NCBI RefSeq assembly: GCF_020829645.1
Contig: NZ_JAIVFS010000067.1
Location: 1 to 47,049 of the forward strand
Direction of reading: 5' to 3'
DNA from: Nostoc mirabile CHAB5784
GTDB taxonomy: Bacteria > Cyanobacteriota > Cyanobacteriia > Cyanobacteriales > Nostocaceae
Length of the DNA stretch: 47,049 bases
In this document: positions 1-7,248 of the stretch, in pieces
Position numbering within the stretch: the first letter of the stretch is position 1
How the letters are laid out: each line of letters starts with the position of its first letter
Program-made: the position numbers and the translations under genes
Notes under the pieces: generated by a model
Told to the model about the DNA's origin: nothing
What the model saw: the letters and a program-made list of their open reading frames with translations, nothing else
The model's database searches: none

Positions 1-48
1 AACTGGAGTAGTAGTTGCAGTCATAGTCAAACCAGATATTCCTCTAGC

Positions 49-435
49 TCAATTTTCACGCAACTCTTTGACAAAATTCTCTGCAATAACAGCATAACCA
101 TATTCTGGTGCGAGATTTGCTCTTACTTTTGGCTGATTTATTAGCTTTACTTATATTACGAGGTCAACTAAGTCATTCAATACTAGTATTTAAAACTACA
201 GTTTTTCGGCAAAAATCCACTTATATAGGTATTCATCACAGAGCGATCGCAAAACTTTTCGGTCTACTGAATTTAATATACAAGCGTCTGTTACATGAGT
301 ATATGATGTCCAATCACTTAAGATTTCTGAAAACCCGAATACTTCATGCAATGCCTGTAAATATGATTCATCGTCTAGGCTATTCGACTCAGTAAGAGTG
401 CCATCAATGTCAAACATCACCAATTTCATTTTCAT
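49..435 (-). pseudogene. Decayed HAD-superfamily hydrolase gene
   Basis: The first ~55 codons read as a normal HAD phosphatase N-terminus: MKLVMFDIDGTLTES is the DxDGT motif I with the nucleophilic aspartate, and the following residues (ALHEVFGF, VTDACIL) fit the small cap region. The frame then hits stops at 196-198, 190-192 and 151-153. The same frame resumes with coding-like residues (INQPKVRANLAPEYGYAV) and ends at a stop at 49-51. HAD enzymes need motifs II-IV further downstream, and none is present, so no working phosphatase can be made. The C-terminal piece may be the worn end of the same gene or of a different gene joined by deletion; I do not recognise it. It lies just downstream of the flavoprotein gene, on the same strand. 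Confidence 0.6.
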
Positions 436-441
436 CCTGCT

Positions 442-2757
442 CTAGATATACATAGCAAAGTAATCATTGTAGATTTCTGTATTAGTCATGACTGTAAGTT
501 CTATTTGTTTCTGTTCTTCATCTGTTGCCGAACTCGTAGCCTGGTCTAAGCTTTCTTGCGGGATAAAATCACCACAGTATTCATTCGCAGGTACAGCTGC
601 ATTCATCTTTTGGGGATAACTCAATTTGAGATTATTCATGATGGTAATGAATTGACTACGACTGCGATCGCTAAATCTGGGATTAAGCCGCTTTTCTTCG
701 CCAATAGTGGAAACAGTACGCCCTTTATAGTCATGGGCAGGATATACTAAGGTATCATCCGGCAAAGTGAATAAGCGTTGTGTCACCACATCGTATAAAG
801 TTCCAGGATCACCTCCCTGAAAATCTGTGCGTCCACAACCACGAATAAACAAGGCATCACCAGTTAACAGATGGGTTTTGTTCACTAAATATGTTATGTG
901 ACTGGCGGTGTGACCTGGCGTGGAAATCGTTTCGATGATTACCGATCCCACCTCTAGGATTTCGCCACCAACAAGGGAGCGATCGGCTTTTGTCACAGCA
1001 GTATTCTGGGGAACGATCACCTGAGCGCCTGTTTGTTGCCTGAGTTTGCCTGCCCCTGTGATGTGATCGGCATGAAGGTGAGTTTCTAGACAGTAGCGTA
1101 GCTTTAATCCCAGTTCATCCAATGATTGCAAATCGCGGTCAACTTGCTCTAATACAGGATCGACTAGAACAGCATCTCCTGTCTGCTGATCGGCAATTAA
1201 ATAAGTGTAACTACTAGTTTCAGGGTCAAAAAATTGCCGAAATAGGAAAGTTGACTGGGGTATCTCTGCACTGCGTAGGCGTAGCCCGTCGTAGACATCG
1301 CCATCGCTTAACAAAGGCATCGTCGCAATAGTCCGCACACGCACTGGTAGCGACTGCAACAACGCCTTAGATAATTCCTGCGCCTGTCCCCGTAATTCTG
1401 GTACAGCGATAGTTTCCCACAAGTCGCCCTTACGGGGAGTTCCCAAGGTATAAAGCAGCGTCGAAACATTACCGTCTGCTGCATATAAAGCACCGTGGGT
1501 ATCTGTATCTAATCCTAAACCGATGGCATTGGGGCGAATTAAACCCTGCGATCGCAAATTAGTAATCAGAGGATGAGGCGATCGGCGATAATCTGCTGCT
1601 ACCCCTGTACAATTAACTACCCGGCGAACGTGCAAGATATTATTAGTTTGGGTTTTGCGCTGGCACACGGTCACTGCCACACCGTCCGGCAAAGCTTGAT
1701 ATTCCCGAATCCGCCCGGCAGAGATGGTGAGTTGACCAGAATCTAGCATTTCAGTGACAACATTTGCTACTTGTGGGGCAATGCGGTGACGATGCACGTC
1801 CCAATAGGGTGTCAAATGACGCAAAAAACGTTGCTGTTCCTCGGTCGGTAGTTTTTGCCAGATTTTCTGAATCATGGGACGCAGAGAATCAATTACTGCT
1901 CGCCAGTCGTAGCCTTGGGCAGCAGCAATTTCCACCTCGGCACGTAGCTGACGTAACCAGGAGCGTACACTTTTTGATGAATTTTCTGGTGTCAAGAAGG
2001 GGGGATAAGGTTGAGCTGCTTGATGTTTGAGGGGAAATAATCCTCGTCGGGACACAGCATAAATTTTACCCCGATGTTGGCGATCGCCCAGAGATAAAAC
2101 CATATCCACCATCGTCAGTCCCGTACCAATTAGCAACACAGGTGCATCAGCATCAAGGTCTGCTAGGGCATCGGCTGACCAAGCATTTCGCGGATAACTT
2201 TCATCATTACTGTTTGGGTTTTGAATAGCGGGAGGTGCAGAGGGTGAGTTCCCCAATGCCAACACAACTCTATCTGCGGCAAAACAGCGACCACTACGCA
2301 GAGAAATCATTGCGCCTTTTTCTTTAGGCTGTACTCCTACCACTTCATCGGTCAAGCGTTCTAGTCGCACATCACTAGGTGCTGTGGCTTCTGCTTCTGC
2401 CAAAACCGATTGAATGTATAAACCATAAACCTTACGAGGTATGAAGGTACTGGCATTGACTTCTTGGGGCAAAAATGCTGTTAACTCATTGCGGTTGTGC
2501 TGAAGCCAACGTAACAAATGCCCCGGTTCATGGGCAAATGCACTCACGTTGCCTGCCGATACATTCAGCAAATGACAGTTGGTATCTGTGCTGTAGGCTA
2601 TTCCCTTGCCAATTTGATGACTACGCTCAATCAGCTTAATGGTGAGAGGTTGGCTGGCAGTTTTCAATAGATGGGTAGCGACTAGAGAACCACTAAAACC
2701 TCCGCCAACAATAGCGATCGTGGTTGGAGTATGGGCAGTTAAAAAACTAGGGTTCAT
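442..2757 (-). CDS. FAD/NAD(P)-binding protein fused to a persulfide-dioxygenase-like MBL hydrolase
   Basis: A 771-residue two-domain protein. Residues ~12-480 form an FAD-NAD(P)-binding domain of the NAD_binding_9 type: a dinucleotide-binding glycine motif IVGGGFSGS at 16-24, a second one GTGLTMVDMV at 211-220, and NCTGV near 382. Residues ~503-735 form a metallo-beta-lactamase fold closest to ETHE1/persulfide dioxygenases: THLHADH at 559-565, TPGHT at 613-617, TGDALFIRGCGRTDF at 632-646 and YPAHDY at 672-677. In that family the enzyme oxidises glutathione persulfide to sulfite with one mononuclear iron. The flavin half may supply or reduce the substrate; that is inference. The joint (residues ~486-495) is encoded by a dispersed repeat at 1273-1302. 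The 24-bp sulfur-island motif lies 141 bp upstream. The domain calls are firm; the combined function is unknown. Confidence 0.88.
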   Translation of the reverse strand: MNPSFLTAHTPTTIAIVGGGFSGSLVATHLLKTASQPLTIKLIERSHQIGKGIAYSTDTNCHLLNVSAGNVSAFAHEPGHLLRWLQHNRNELTAFLPQEVNASTFIPRKVYGLYIQSVLAEAEATAPSDVRLERLTDEVVGVQPKEKGAMISLRSGRCFAADRVVLALGNSPSAPPAIQNPNSNDESYPRNAWSADALADLDADAPVLLIGTGLTMVDMVLSLGDRQHRGKIYAVSRRGLFPLKHQAAQPYPPFLTPENSSKSVRSWLRQLRAEVEIAAAQGYDWRAVIDSLRPMIQKIWQKLPTEEQQRFLRHLTPYWDVHRHRIAPQVANVVTEMLDSGQLTISAGRIREYQALPDGVAVTVCQRKTQTNNILHVRRVVNCTGVAADYRRSPHPLITNLRSQGLIRPNAIGLGLDTDTHGALYAADGNVSTLLYTLGTPRKGDLWETIAVPELRGQAQELSKALLQSLPVRVRTIATMPLLSDGDVYDGLRLRSAEIPQSTFLFRQFFDPETSSYTYLIADQQTGDAVLVDPVLEQVDRDLQSLDELGLKLRYCLETHLHADHITGAGKLRQQTGAQVIVPQNTAVTKADRSLVGGEILEVGSVIIETISTPGHTASHITYLVNKTHLLTGDALFIRGCGRTDFQGGDPGTLYDVVTQRLFTLPDDTLVYPAHDYKGRTVSTIGEEKRLNPRFSDRSRSQFITIMNNLKLSYPQKMNAAVPANEYCGDFIPQESLDQATSSATDEEQKQIELTVMTNTEIYNDYFAMYI
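1273..1302. repeat. Small dispersed repeat inside a coding region
   Basis: The stretch begins GCGTAGGCGTAGCCCGTCG and ends in GACATCGCC. It closely matches repeats at 30347-30375 and 30566-30594. It is translated in frame as GDVYDGLRLRS and sits exactly between the flavoprotein and metallo-hydrolase domains. Confidence 0.75.
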
Positions 2758-2898
2758 GGCGGTCTTAGTTGAAATAAATAGTTACGCCTGTTTCATAAAG
2801 TCTATCTACCGGGACTAAATGCATTTCCAACCCAGCTAAAAGAATTAAGACTTGATTTCTTATAAATTCTTATAATACCTGATTTCAGGCATTAAATA

Positions 2899-2922
2899 CA
2901 TTTAATTGATAAATTAACCGTA
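2899..2922 (-). promoter_or_regulatory. Copy a of the 24-bp sulfur-island operator
   Basis: The plus strand starts CATTTAATTGAT and ends TTAACCGTA. The first C and the final GTA are shared with five other copies (5149, 15828, 20708, 31708, 32540). It lies 141 bp upstream of the flavoprotein-persulfide dioxygenase fusion. The role as a regulator-binding site is inferred from recurrence, position and partial dyad symmetry. Confidence 0.5.
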
Positions 2923-3012
2923 GTTTGGGATTAGATGGAATCATCCCTGATCGGTAAACGAAATCAGCGATCGCATTGGCAGTTGAGTTAAAAATAGTTT
3001 TACAATACTGCA

Positions 3013-3351
3013 TCAACCTACAGCAAACTCTGTGTACTGTCGCACATGAGGTGCATGATAAGCTAGAACAATGTCTTGTTTCGGTACTCCCTTAGCTACT
3101 AACTGGTCTGCGATTGCGTCTTCCGTTCCATCATGTTGCACCCAAATTTTCCCATCGATAATATCAACATGAAGCGCACAGCCATAGATTCGGGTACTGC
3201 TATCTTTCCATCCCAAATTGACCAGTTGATAGTGATCGCACTCCCGATCAAAAATTGTCTGACTTTTGATTAGATCGTTTGGCGATCGCAATTTTGCTCT
3301 CTCTAAAAGTAACTCCTGAATTAATTGACGATACCAATCTAACTTATCCAT
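3013..3351 (-). CDS. xisI: XisI-like fdxN element excision controlling factor
   Basis: A 112-residue protein matching the XisI family along its whole usual length: MDKLDWYRQLIQELL at the start, a central DRECDHYQLVNLGW, then IYGCALHVDIIDGKIWVQHDGTED and a terminal YHAPHVRQYTEFAVG. XisI was first described in Anabaena as one of the factors needed for excision of the 55-kb fdxN element during heterocyst formation. Most cyanobacterial copies lie away from that element and have no known role. It overlaps the end of xisH by 13 nt, so the two are probably translated together. No XisF-type recombinase or fdxN fragment is seen here. Confidence 0.9.
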   Translation of the reverse strand: MDKLDWYRQLIQELLLERAKLRSPNDLIKSQTIFDRECDHYQLVNLGWKDSSTRIYGCALHVDIIDGKIWVQHDGTEDAIADQLVAKGVPKQDIVLAYHAPHVRQYTEFAVG

Positions 3352-3755
3352 TGAGCAACCTCCTGTTTTTCTGTGTCGTACACTAATAACGGAATTTGGT
3401 TGCGGCGAATCACGGTTTGAATAAATGGATACTTGAAGAACCGCTTGTAAATATCTAATGGAACTGCCAAGTACAATCGTCTATCTGCCTCCTCCTCTTC
3501 TAGCGCAATACGATAATTAATAAATTGTCCAATTGCAGTATGAAACTCAGAAATCGTTGAAGCTGCTAGGAAAGTCTTGATTTCTACAGCAATTTTCTCC
3601 CCCTCTCTCGTCGCTGCTATTAACCTCTCTGCACCTAAATCGATATAAAAATCAACAAATCCTAGATCGATATGGTACGGATCATGAGTAATTTTCCACC
3701 CCTCGTTCTCAAGGGCGATTTTAACAAGCTCATGAAACGCATCTTTTGCAGGCAT
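3339..3755 (-). CDS. xisH: XisH-like fdxN element excision controlling factor
   Basis: A 138-residue XisH-family protein: MPAKDAFHELVKIALENEGW at the start, a central GAERLIAATREGEKIAVEIKTF, and EFHTAIGQFINYRIAL. The order D...E-x-K (residues ~31-58) resembles the PD-(D/E)xK nuclease fold, and XisH has been placed near that superfamily; this reading is tentative. It precedes and overlaps xisI. The genes probably act together, either as an excision control pair or as a stand-alone module of unknown function found in many copies in cyanobacterial genomes. Length matches the family. Confidence 0.9.
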   Translation of the reverse strand: MPAKDAFHELVKIALENEGWKITHDPYHIDLGFVDFYIDLGAERLIAATREGEKIAVEIKTFLAASTISEFHTAIGQFINYRIALEEEEADRRLYLAVPLDIYKRFFKYPFIQTVIRRNQIPLLVYDTEKQEVAQWIS

Positions 3756-3872
3756 TACAGATAATTCACAGGGGGTTGGAAGCGTTTGCTTAAATTTTAT
3801 CTTGTATTGCCCTTAAACTATACTAAATTACAATCACCTAATTCAAATCAGCATCAGCTTGGTAACGAAGAA

Positions 3873-4202
3873 TCACGATTCTATCTGTTGTCTTGCTGCT
3901 TTAGATGCCATCAGCTTGTTATACAAATCAGGATCAGTGGTTTGTAAGGGTTGGGGCATAGCATCAAAAGCTGCTTCCTCGGCTGCTAAGTAAGCATCAA
4001 TCTCAGCGCGATTAGCTAGATAGAACGTAATTGCACCATAAACTTGTTCCAGTGTCAGCAACGGAAAAGACTGAACAATGCTTTCCGGTGATAATCCACT
4101 TCGGAAGGCATAAACAACGGAGTCTAGGGAAATACGAGTTCCTTCAACCCAATAAGACTCATCTCGACAATCTACGTAAGACTTAGCTGCAACGACTGAC
4201 AT
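3873..4202 (-). CDS. DUF433 domain protein, antitoxin-like
   Basis: A 109-residue protein with a DUF433 core: YWVEGTRISLDSVVYAFRSGLSPESIVQSFPLLTLEQVYGAITFYL (residues ~17-63), where the GTRI-SL...G.SPE.I...FP.LTLEQVYGAI pattern is the helix-turn-helix-like signature of the family. DUF433 proteins often act as VapB45-type antitoxins paired with a PIN-like DUF5615 toxin encoded just downstream. Here the next gene downstream is xisH, with no toxin gene between, so it is an orphan. A frameshifted remnant of a second DUF433 gene lies upstream at 4334-4464 on the other strand. Confidence 0.8.
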   Translation of the reverse strand: MSVVAAKSYVDCRDESYWVEGTRISLDSVVYAFRSGLSPESIVQSFPLLTLEQVYGAITFYLANRAEIDAYLAAEEAAFDAMPQPLQTTDPDLYNKLMASKAARQQIES

Positions 4203-4333
4203 AAATACTTGTTTTACCTCTATTTTTTCTCAATCATAAACGGATTTTGAGCATAAGTTTGTGCATCGGATCAGGGCTTACTGAGTAGATATTGCGATCG
4301 CGTGAGCGTTTTTGGTAGTCTGGCTGATGAATA

Positions 4334-4464
4334 CCTCACCTAACCCTGGCACAAGTGTTTGATGCGTTGAATCACTGGAGCGATCGCCAAGATGAAATTA
4401 ATGCTTATATGAACATAACCGCATCCCTGATGAATTAATTGATCCATTGGTGCGAGATTTATGA
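4334..4464 (+). pseudogene. Remnant of a second DUF433 gene (C-terminal part)
   Basis: One plus frame reads HLTLAQVFDALNHWSDRQDE followed by INAY; after a one-base shift near 4410 the next frame reads HNRIPDELIDPLVRDL and stops at 4462-4464. Together these give the usual C-terminus of a cyanobacterial DUF433 protein (LTLAQV.DAL.YW..RQDEI). No intact start or GTRI core is readable upstream. It is dead, split by a frameshift and lacking its 5' half. Confidence 0.55.
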
Positions 4465-4497
4465 GTAACTTGTTCATTTGGTTGTACTTTATATAAC

Positions 4498-4968
4498 CTA
4501 GAGGCGCATAACGTTCGCGCTTACTGGACGCAGACAACTTTTGCAACTCAGCCAGTGATTTTGGGTGTTCTGAATCTTTTCATAAAGGTTTTTATTAGAA
4601 AAGCCTGTTGTATCACTTACAATCCATCGCAGTGTTTCTAGAGCTTGTGAAACTTCAGGTCTTAAAATCCAGTGCCACTCTCCTTTGCGTTTCTCAAACG
4701 TAACCAGTGTGCCTAACTTCTCCGGCTGTGGACTGTAACCCAACTGCTCACCTACTAAACGAGCTAAACGCCCATACATCATATTTGCCGTTGTATGGTG
4801 GCTATAGCCCACAGCCTGAGAAAGTTGTGTGGCAGTTATTGTTTGCTCATGTGCATGGTAATGAACCTGGAGCATTTGAATATGATTATCTGTCAAGTTA
4901 TCTATTGCCCGAAAAGCAGCTACATATTGCTGAAATTCTGGAGGATTCGATGAAGCTATGTTTGGCAT
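4498..4968 (-). CDS. Hypothetical protein with a possible winged-helix N-terminus
   Basis: A 156-residue protein I do not recognise as a named family. Residues ~15-75 (FRAIDNLTDNHIQMLQVHYHAHEQTITATQLSQAVGY and HHTTANMMYGRLARLVG) look like a winged helix: helical segments followed by a recognition-helix-like stretch. A segment LVTFEKRKGEWHWILRPEVSQALE follows. Similar N-terminal arrangements occur ahead of HNH nuclease domains, but none is present here, so it could be a truncated nuclease-type protein or a small DNA-binding protein. A perfect inverted repeat (5046-5068) lies in the divergent promoter region upstream and might be its operator. Confidence 0.6.
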   Translation of the reverse strand: MPNIASSNPPEFQQYVAAFRAIDNLTDNHIQMLQVHYHAHEQTITATQLSQAVGYSHHTTANMMYGRLARLVGEQLGYSPQPEKLGTLVTFEKRKGEWHWILRPEVSQALETLRWIVSDTTGFSNKNLYEKIQNTQNHWLSCKSCLRPVSANVMRL

Positions 4969-5045
4969 CCCTCAGTCCTAATATCTTGCTACAAAGATAA
5001 CTTGGAAACACTGCCCTAAAGATAACCTAAATCACTCAACTATTA

Positions 5046-5068
5046 TTATACGGAATACCACCGTATAA
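5046..5068. promoter_or_regulatory. Inverted repeat in a divergent promoter region
   Basis: TTATACGG and CCGTATAA form a perfect 8-bp inverted repeat with a 7-bp spacer, between the minus-strand winged-helix gene (start 4968) and the plus-strand operon (start 5215). A dimeric regulator site is the likeliest reading; a transcript hairpin is possible. It shares TACGG/CCGTA with the 24-bp motif but not the rest. Confidence 0.4.
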
Positions 5069-5148
5069 CTACTCTATTAGGGGTATTGACAGAATAAGAC
5101 TTGATTTTATATGAACGTCTATGATACTCTGCCTTCATCTATAAATTA

Positions 5149-5172
5149 CTGTTACTCGATAGACTAACCGTA
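5149..5172 (+). promoter_or_regulatory. Copy b of the 24-bp sulfur-island operator
   Basis: Reads CTGTTACTCGATAG then ACTAACCGTA. CTGTTA and TAACCG give it dyad character. It ends 42 bp before the start of the methyltransferase-GST-oxidoreductase-ferredoxin operon, a good distance for an activator or repressor site. The regulatory role is inferred from matches to the other five copies. Confidence 0.55.
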
Positions 5173-5214
5173 TTTAATGATTACACAGTGTGCATCAAAC
5201 GGGAATCACGCCTT

Positions 5215-5871
5215 ATGCCAAAAGATTGGTATGAATGGCACGACCTCTACAACACTGAGCCAAAATTGCAGCAGCGTCTAGAAATCGTGCGGGAATATAT
5301 TGCTTATAGCTTGAATGCCTCACCAGATGGCGCTATCCGAATAGTGAGTGTTTGTGCGGGTGATGGACGAGATTTATTAGGAACTTTAAAAAACCACCCC
5401 CGTGCGAAAGATGTTTCTGCACGACTGGTTGAAATAAATTCAAATTTAGTTGAGCGTGGACGAGCAACTATAGAGTTTTTGGGTTTAGCCAAGCAGATTG
5501 AGTTTATCAATGGTGATGCAACTCTTGCCACTAACTATGTAGGAGCAGTACCAGCAGATATCGTGATTGTGTGTGGTGTCTTTGGCAATCTGGCACAGGA
5601 AGCTGAACTCAATCGCTTACTAGATAACCTGAGTTTTCTGAGTAAACCAGGTGCTTTTGTCATTTGGACTCGCGGACACTCCAACGGTATTACTTACTCT
5701 GACAATGTGCGGAAAATTTTAAGTGCATCTGGATTTGAGGAAGTAAACTTCAAGCTTACGGCTACAGGAGATATGGGTGTAGGTCTTCATCGATACAGGG
5801 GTGAAAACTTGGCTGCACCTAAAGAGCAACAGTTATTTGTGTTTTCCGGCATTCCTAGTAAAGCGAGGTAA
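5215..5871 (+). CDS. Class I SAM-dependent methyltransferase-like protein
   Basis: About 218 residues from the ATG at 5215; an upstream GTG at 5188 is in frame but the MPKDWYEWHDLY start looks more natural. The Rossmann glycine motif is IVSVCAGDGRDLLG, followed by the acidic end of beta-2 (LVEINSNL) and a motif-II-like INGDAT. DIVIVCGVFGNL and PGAFVIWTRG are the later strands. The acceptor is unknown. It is the first gene of a four-gene plus-strand operon, only 3 nt before the glutathione transferase gene, with the shared 24-bp motif upstream. A role in methylating a thiol or organosulfur intermediate is plausible from context but not shown by sequence. Confidence 0.75.
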   Translation: MPKDWYEWHDLYNTEPKLQQRLEIVREYIAYSLNASPDGAIRIVSVCAGDGRDLLGTLKNHPRAKDVSARLVEINSNLVERGRATIEFLGLAKQIEFINGDATLATNYVGAVPADIVIVCGVFGNLAQEAELNRLLDNLSFLSKPGAFVIWTRGHSNGITYSDNVRKILSASGFEEVNFKLTATGDMGVGLHRYRGENLAAPKEQQLFVFSGIPSKAR

Positions 5872-5874
5872 AAA

Positions 5875-7098
5875 ATGTCTATTCAAAACACAGTGTCAAC
5901 TTGGGAAGAAGTTTTAGAGACTGCTAGAAAAAATACCTCTGCACGTAGAGTAAAGAGGACAGGACAATCTCCTTCTACTGCACCAATACCCAGCAGTTTA
6001 CAGAAACTTCCGCCAAACATACAACCACCAGTCTTGCTTTATCGAGATACTAATTCCTGGTGTCCTTTCTGCGAGAGAGTTTGGTTTGCTCTGGAAGAAA
6101 AGGAAATTCCCTTTGCAACGGAGTTTATTGATTTAAGTAATAAACCCAAATGGTACACTGACTTAGTTCCCACAACCCTTGTCCCAGCAGCAAAAATTGA
6201 GGGTAATTTAGTATATGAATCTAAAGATATTCTCTTGGCTTTAGAAGAAAGGTTTCCACATCCAGCATTATTGCCGGAAAATCCAGAGGAAAACGCTGTT
6301 GCTAGGCAGTTAGTTGAAGACGCTGAGACTAACGGTTTTAGAGAGATTGCTTACAAATTCCTGAGAGAAGCACCTGTAGATGCTGATGAGTTGGCAAACT
6401 TACAAGCAGAATTTGAGGCGAAGTTAGATGAACTTGAGCAAGCTTTGGCTAAATATCCTAGCCCCTACTTTGTCAGTACATTTAGCTTAGTTGACATTGT
6501 GTATAGCCCCCATCTAGATAGATTGGCGGCTAATTTACCTGTGTATCGGGGATATCACCTTAAAGGAAATCCTCGCTTTCCTCGAATTAATGCTTGGTTT
6601 GATGCACTTAATCAGCGTCCTGCTTATCACAGGGTGAAGTCGGATAATATCACCAACAATTTACTTTTGCGTCGCAGATGGGGTGTGGAACCGATTGGAA
6701 ATCCTTTACCTCTGGATGTAGAAGCAAGTGAGGCTATTCAATATCGCGCAGAAGCAGCTGAGAGATTGAGCGATAATCGGGAAGTTGCGATCGCAGATAT
6801 TATCAAAAATTCTGGAGTCCAAGGTTTAGCCGCAGATGATGATTTTACCACAGTTAAGGACGCTGTTGATTTTCACCTGCGACAACTAGCCGATTATCTC
6901 ATTCATGGCAATGGTGCAACTTTACCGGGTGGAAGGACTGGTGGTAAAAATAGTAATGTTGATCCTATCTTCGCTGCTGTGGGTGCGATCGCTTTTGCAT
7001 ATTTGAGAAATCGCATCTGCGCCCCCCGTGACATGAGTGCTGGTGCAGCAACGGCGTTTCGGGCTGCAATCGATAAATTGTTGACTTCTGTTTATTAA
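5875..7098 (+). CDS. Glutathione S-transferase family protein with C-terminal extension
   Basis: A 407-residue protein. After a ~50-residue leader comes a thioredoxin-fold GST N-terminal domain: LLYRDTNSWCPFCERVW with the CPFC motif at residues 63-66, then LVPTTLVPAAKIEG with the cis-proline and LVYESKDILLALE. A helical GST C-terminal domain follows (~135-260). The remaining ~145 residues have no counterpart in ordinary ~220-residue GSTs. A catalytic cysteine in place of Ser/Tyr suggests omega or Xi-type thiol chemistry: deglutathionylation, reductive glutathione release or thioltransfer. A GAGG precedes ATG 5875. Being inside the sulfur operon suggests work on a glutathione adduct or persulfide. 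Family firm, substrate unknown. Confidence 0.85.
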   Translation: MSIQNTVSTWEEVLETARKNTSARRVKRTGQSPSTAPIPSSLQKLPPNIQPPVLLYRDTNSWCPFCERVWFALEEKEIPFATEFIDLSNKPKWYTDLVPTTLVPAAKIEGNLVYESKDILLALEERFPHPALLPENPEENAVARQLVEDAETNGFREIAYKFLREAPVDADELANLQAEFEAKLDELEQALAKYPSPYFVSTFSLVDIVYSPHLDRLAANLPVYRGYHLKGNPRFPRINAWFDALNQRPAYHRVKSDNITNNLLLRRRWGVEPIGNPLPLDVEASEAIQYRAEAAERLSDNREVAIADIIKNSGVQGLAADDDFTTVKDAVDFHLRQLADYLIHGNGATLPGGRTGGKNSNVDPIFAAVGAIAFAYLRNRICAPRDMSAGAATAFRAAIDKLLTSVY

Positions 7099-7248
7099 TT
7101 TTGTGGGCGTTGCTGAATGTATGAATGAATTTGCCGGGCTACGCCCTGCTAACGCTAACATGCAGAGACGCAGCGAAAAGTCGGAGCGCTTCTGAATTCT
7201 GACTCCTGAATTCTGCCGTACTGTAGAAACTTTATTGAGGAAAGGGAA

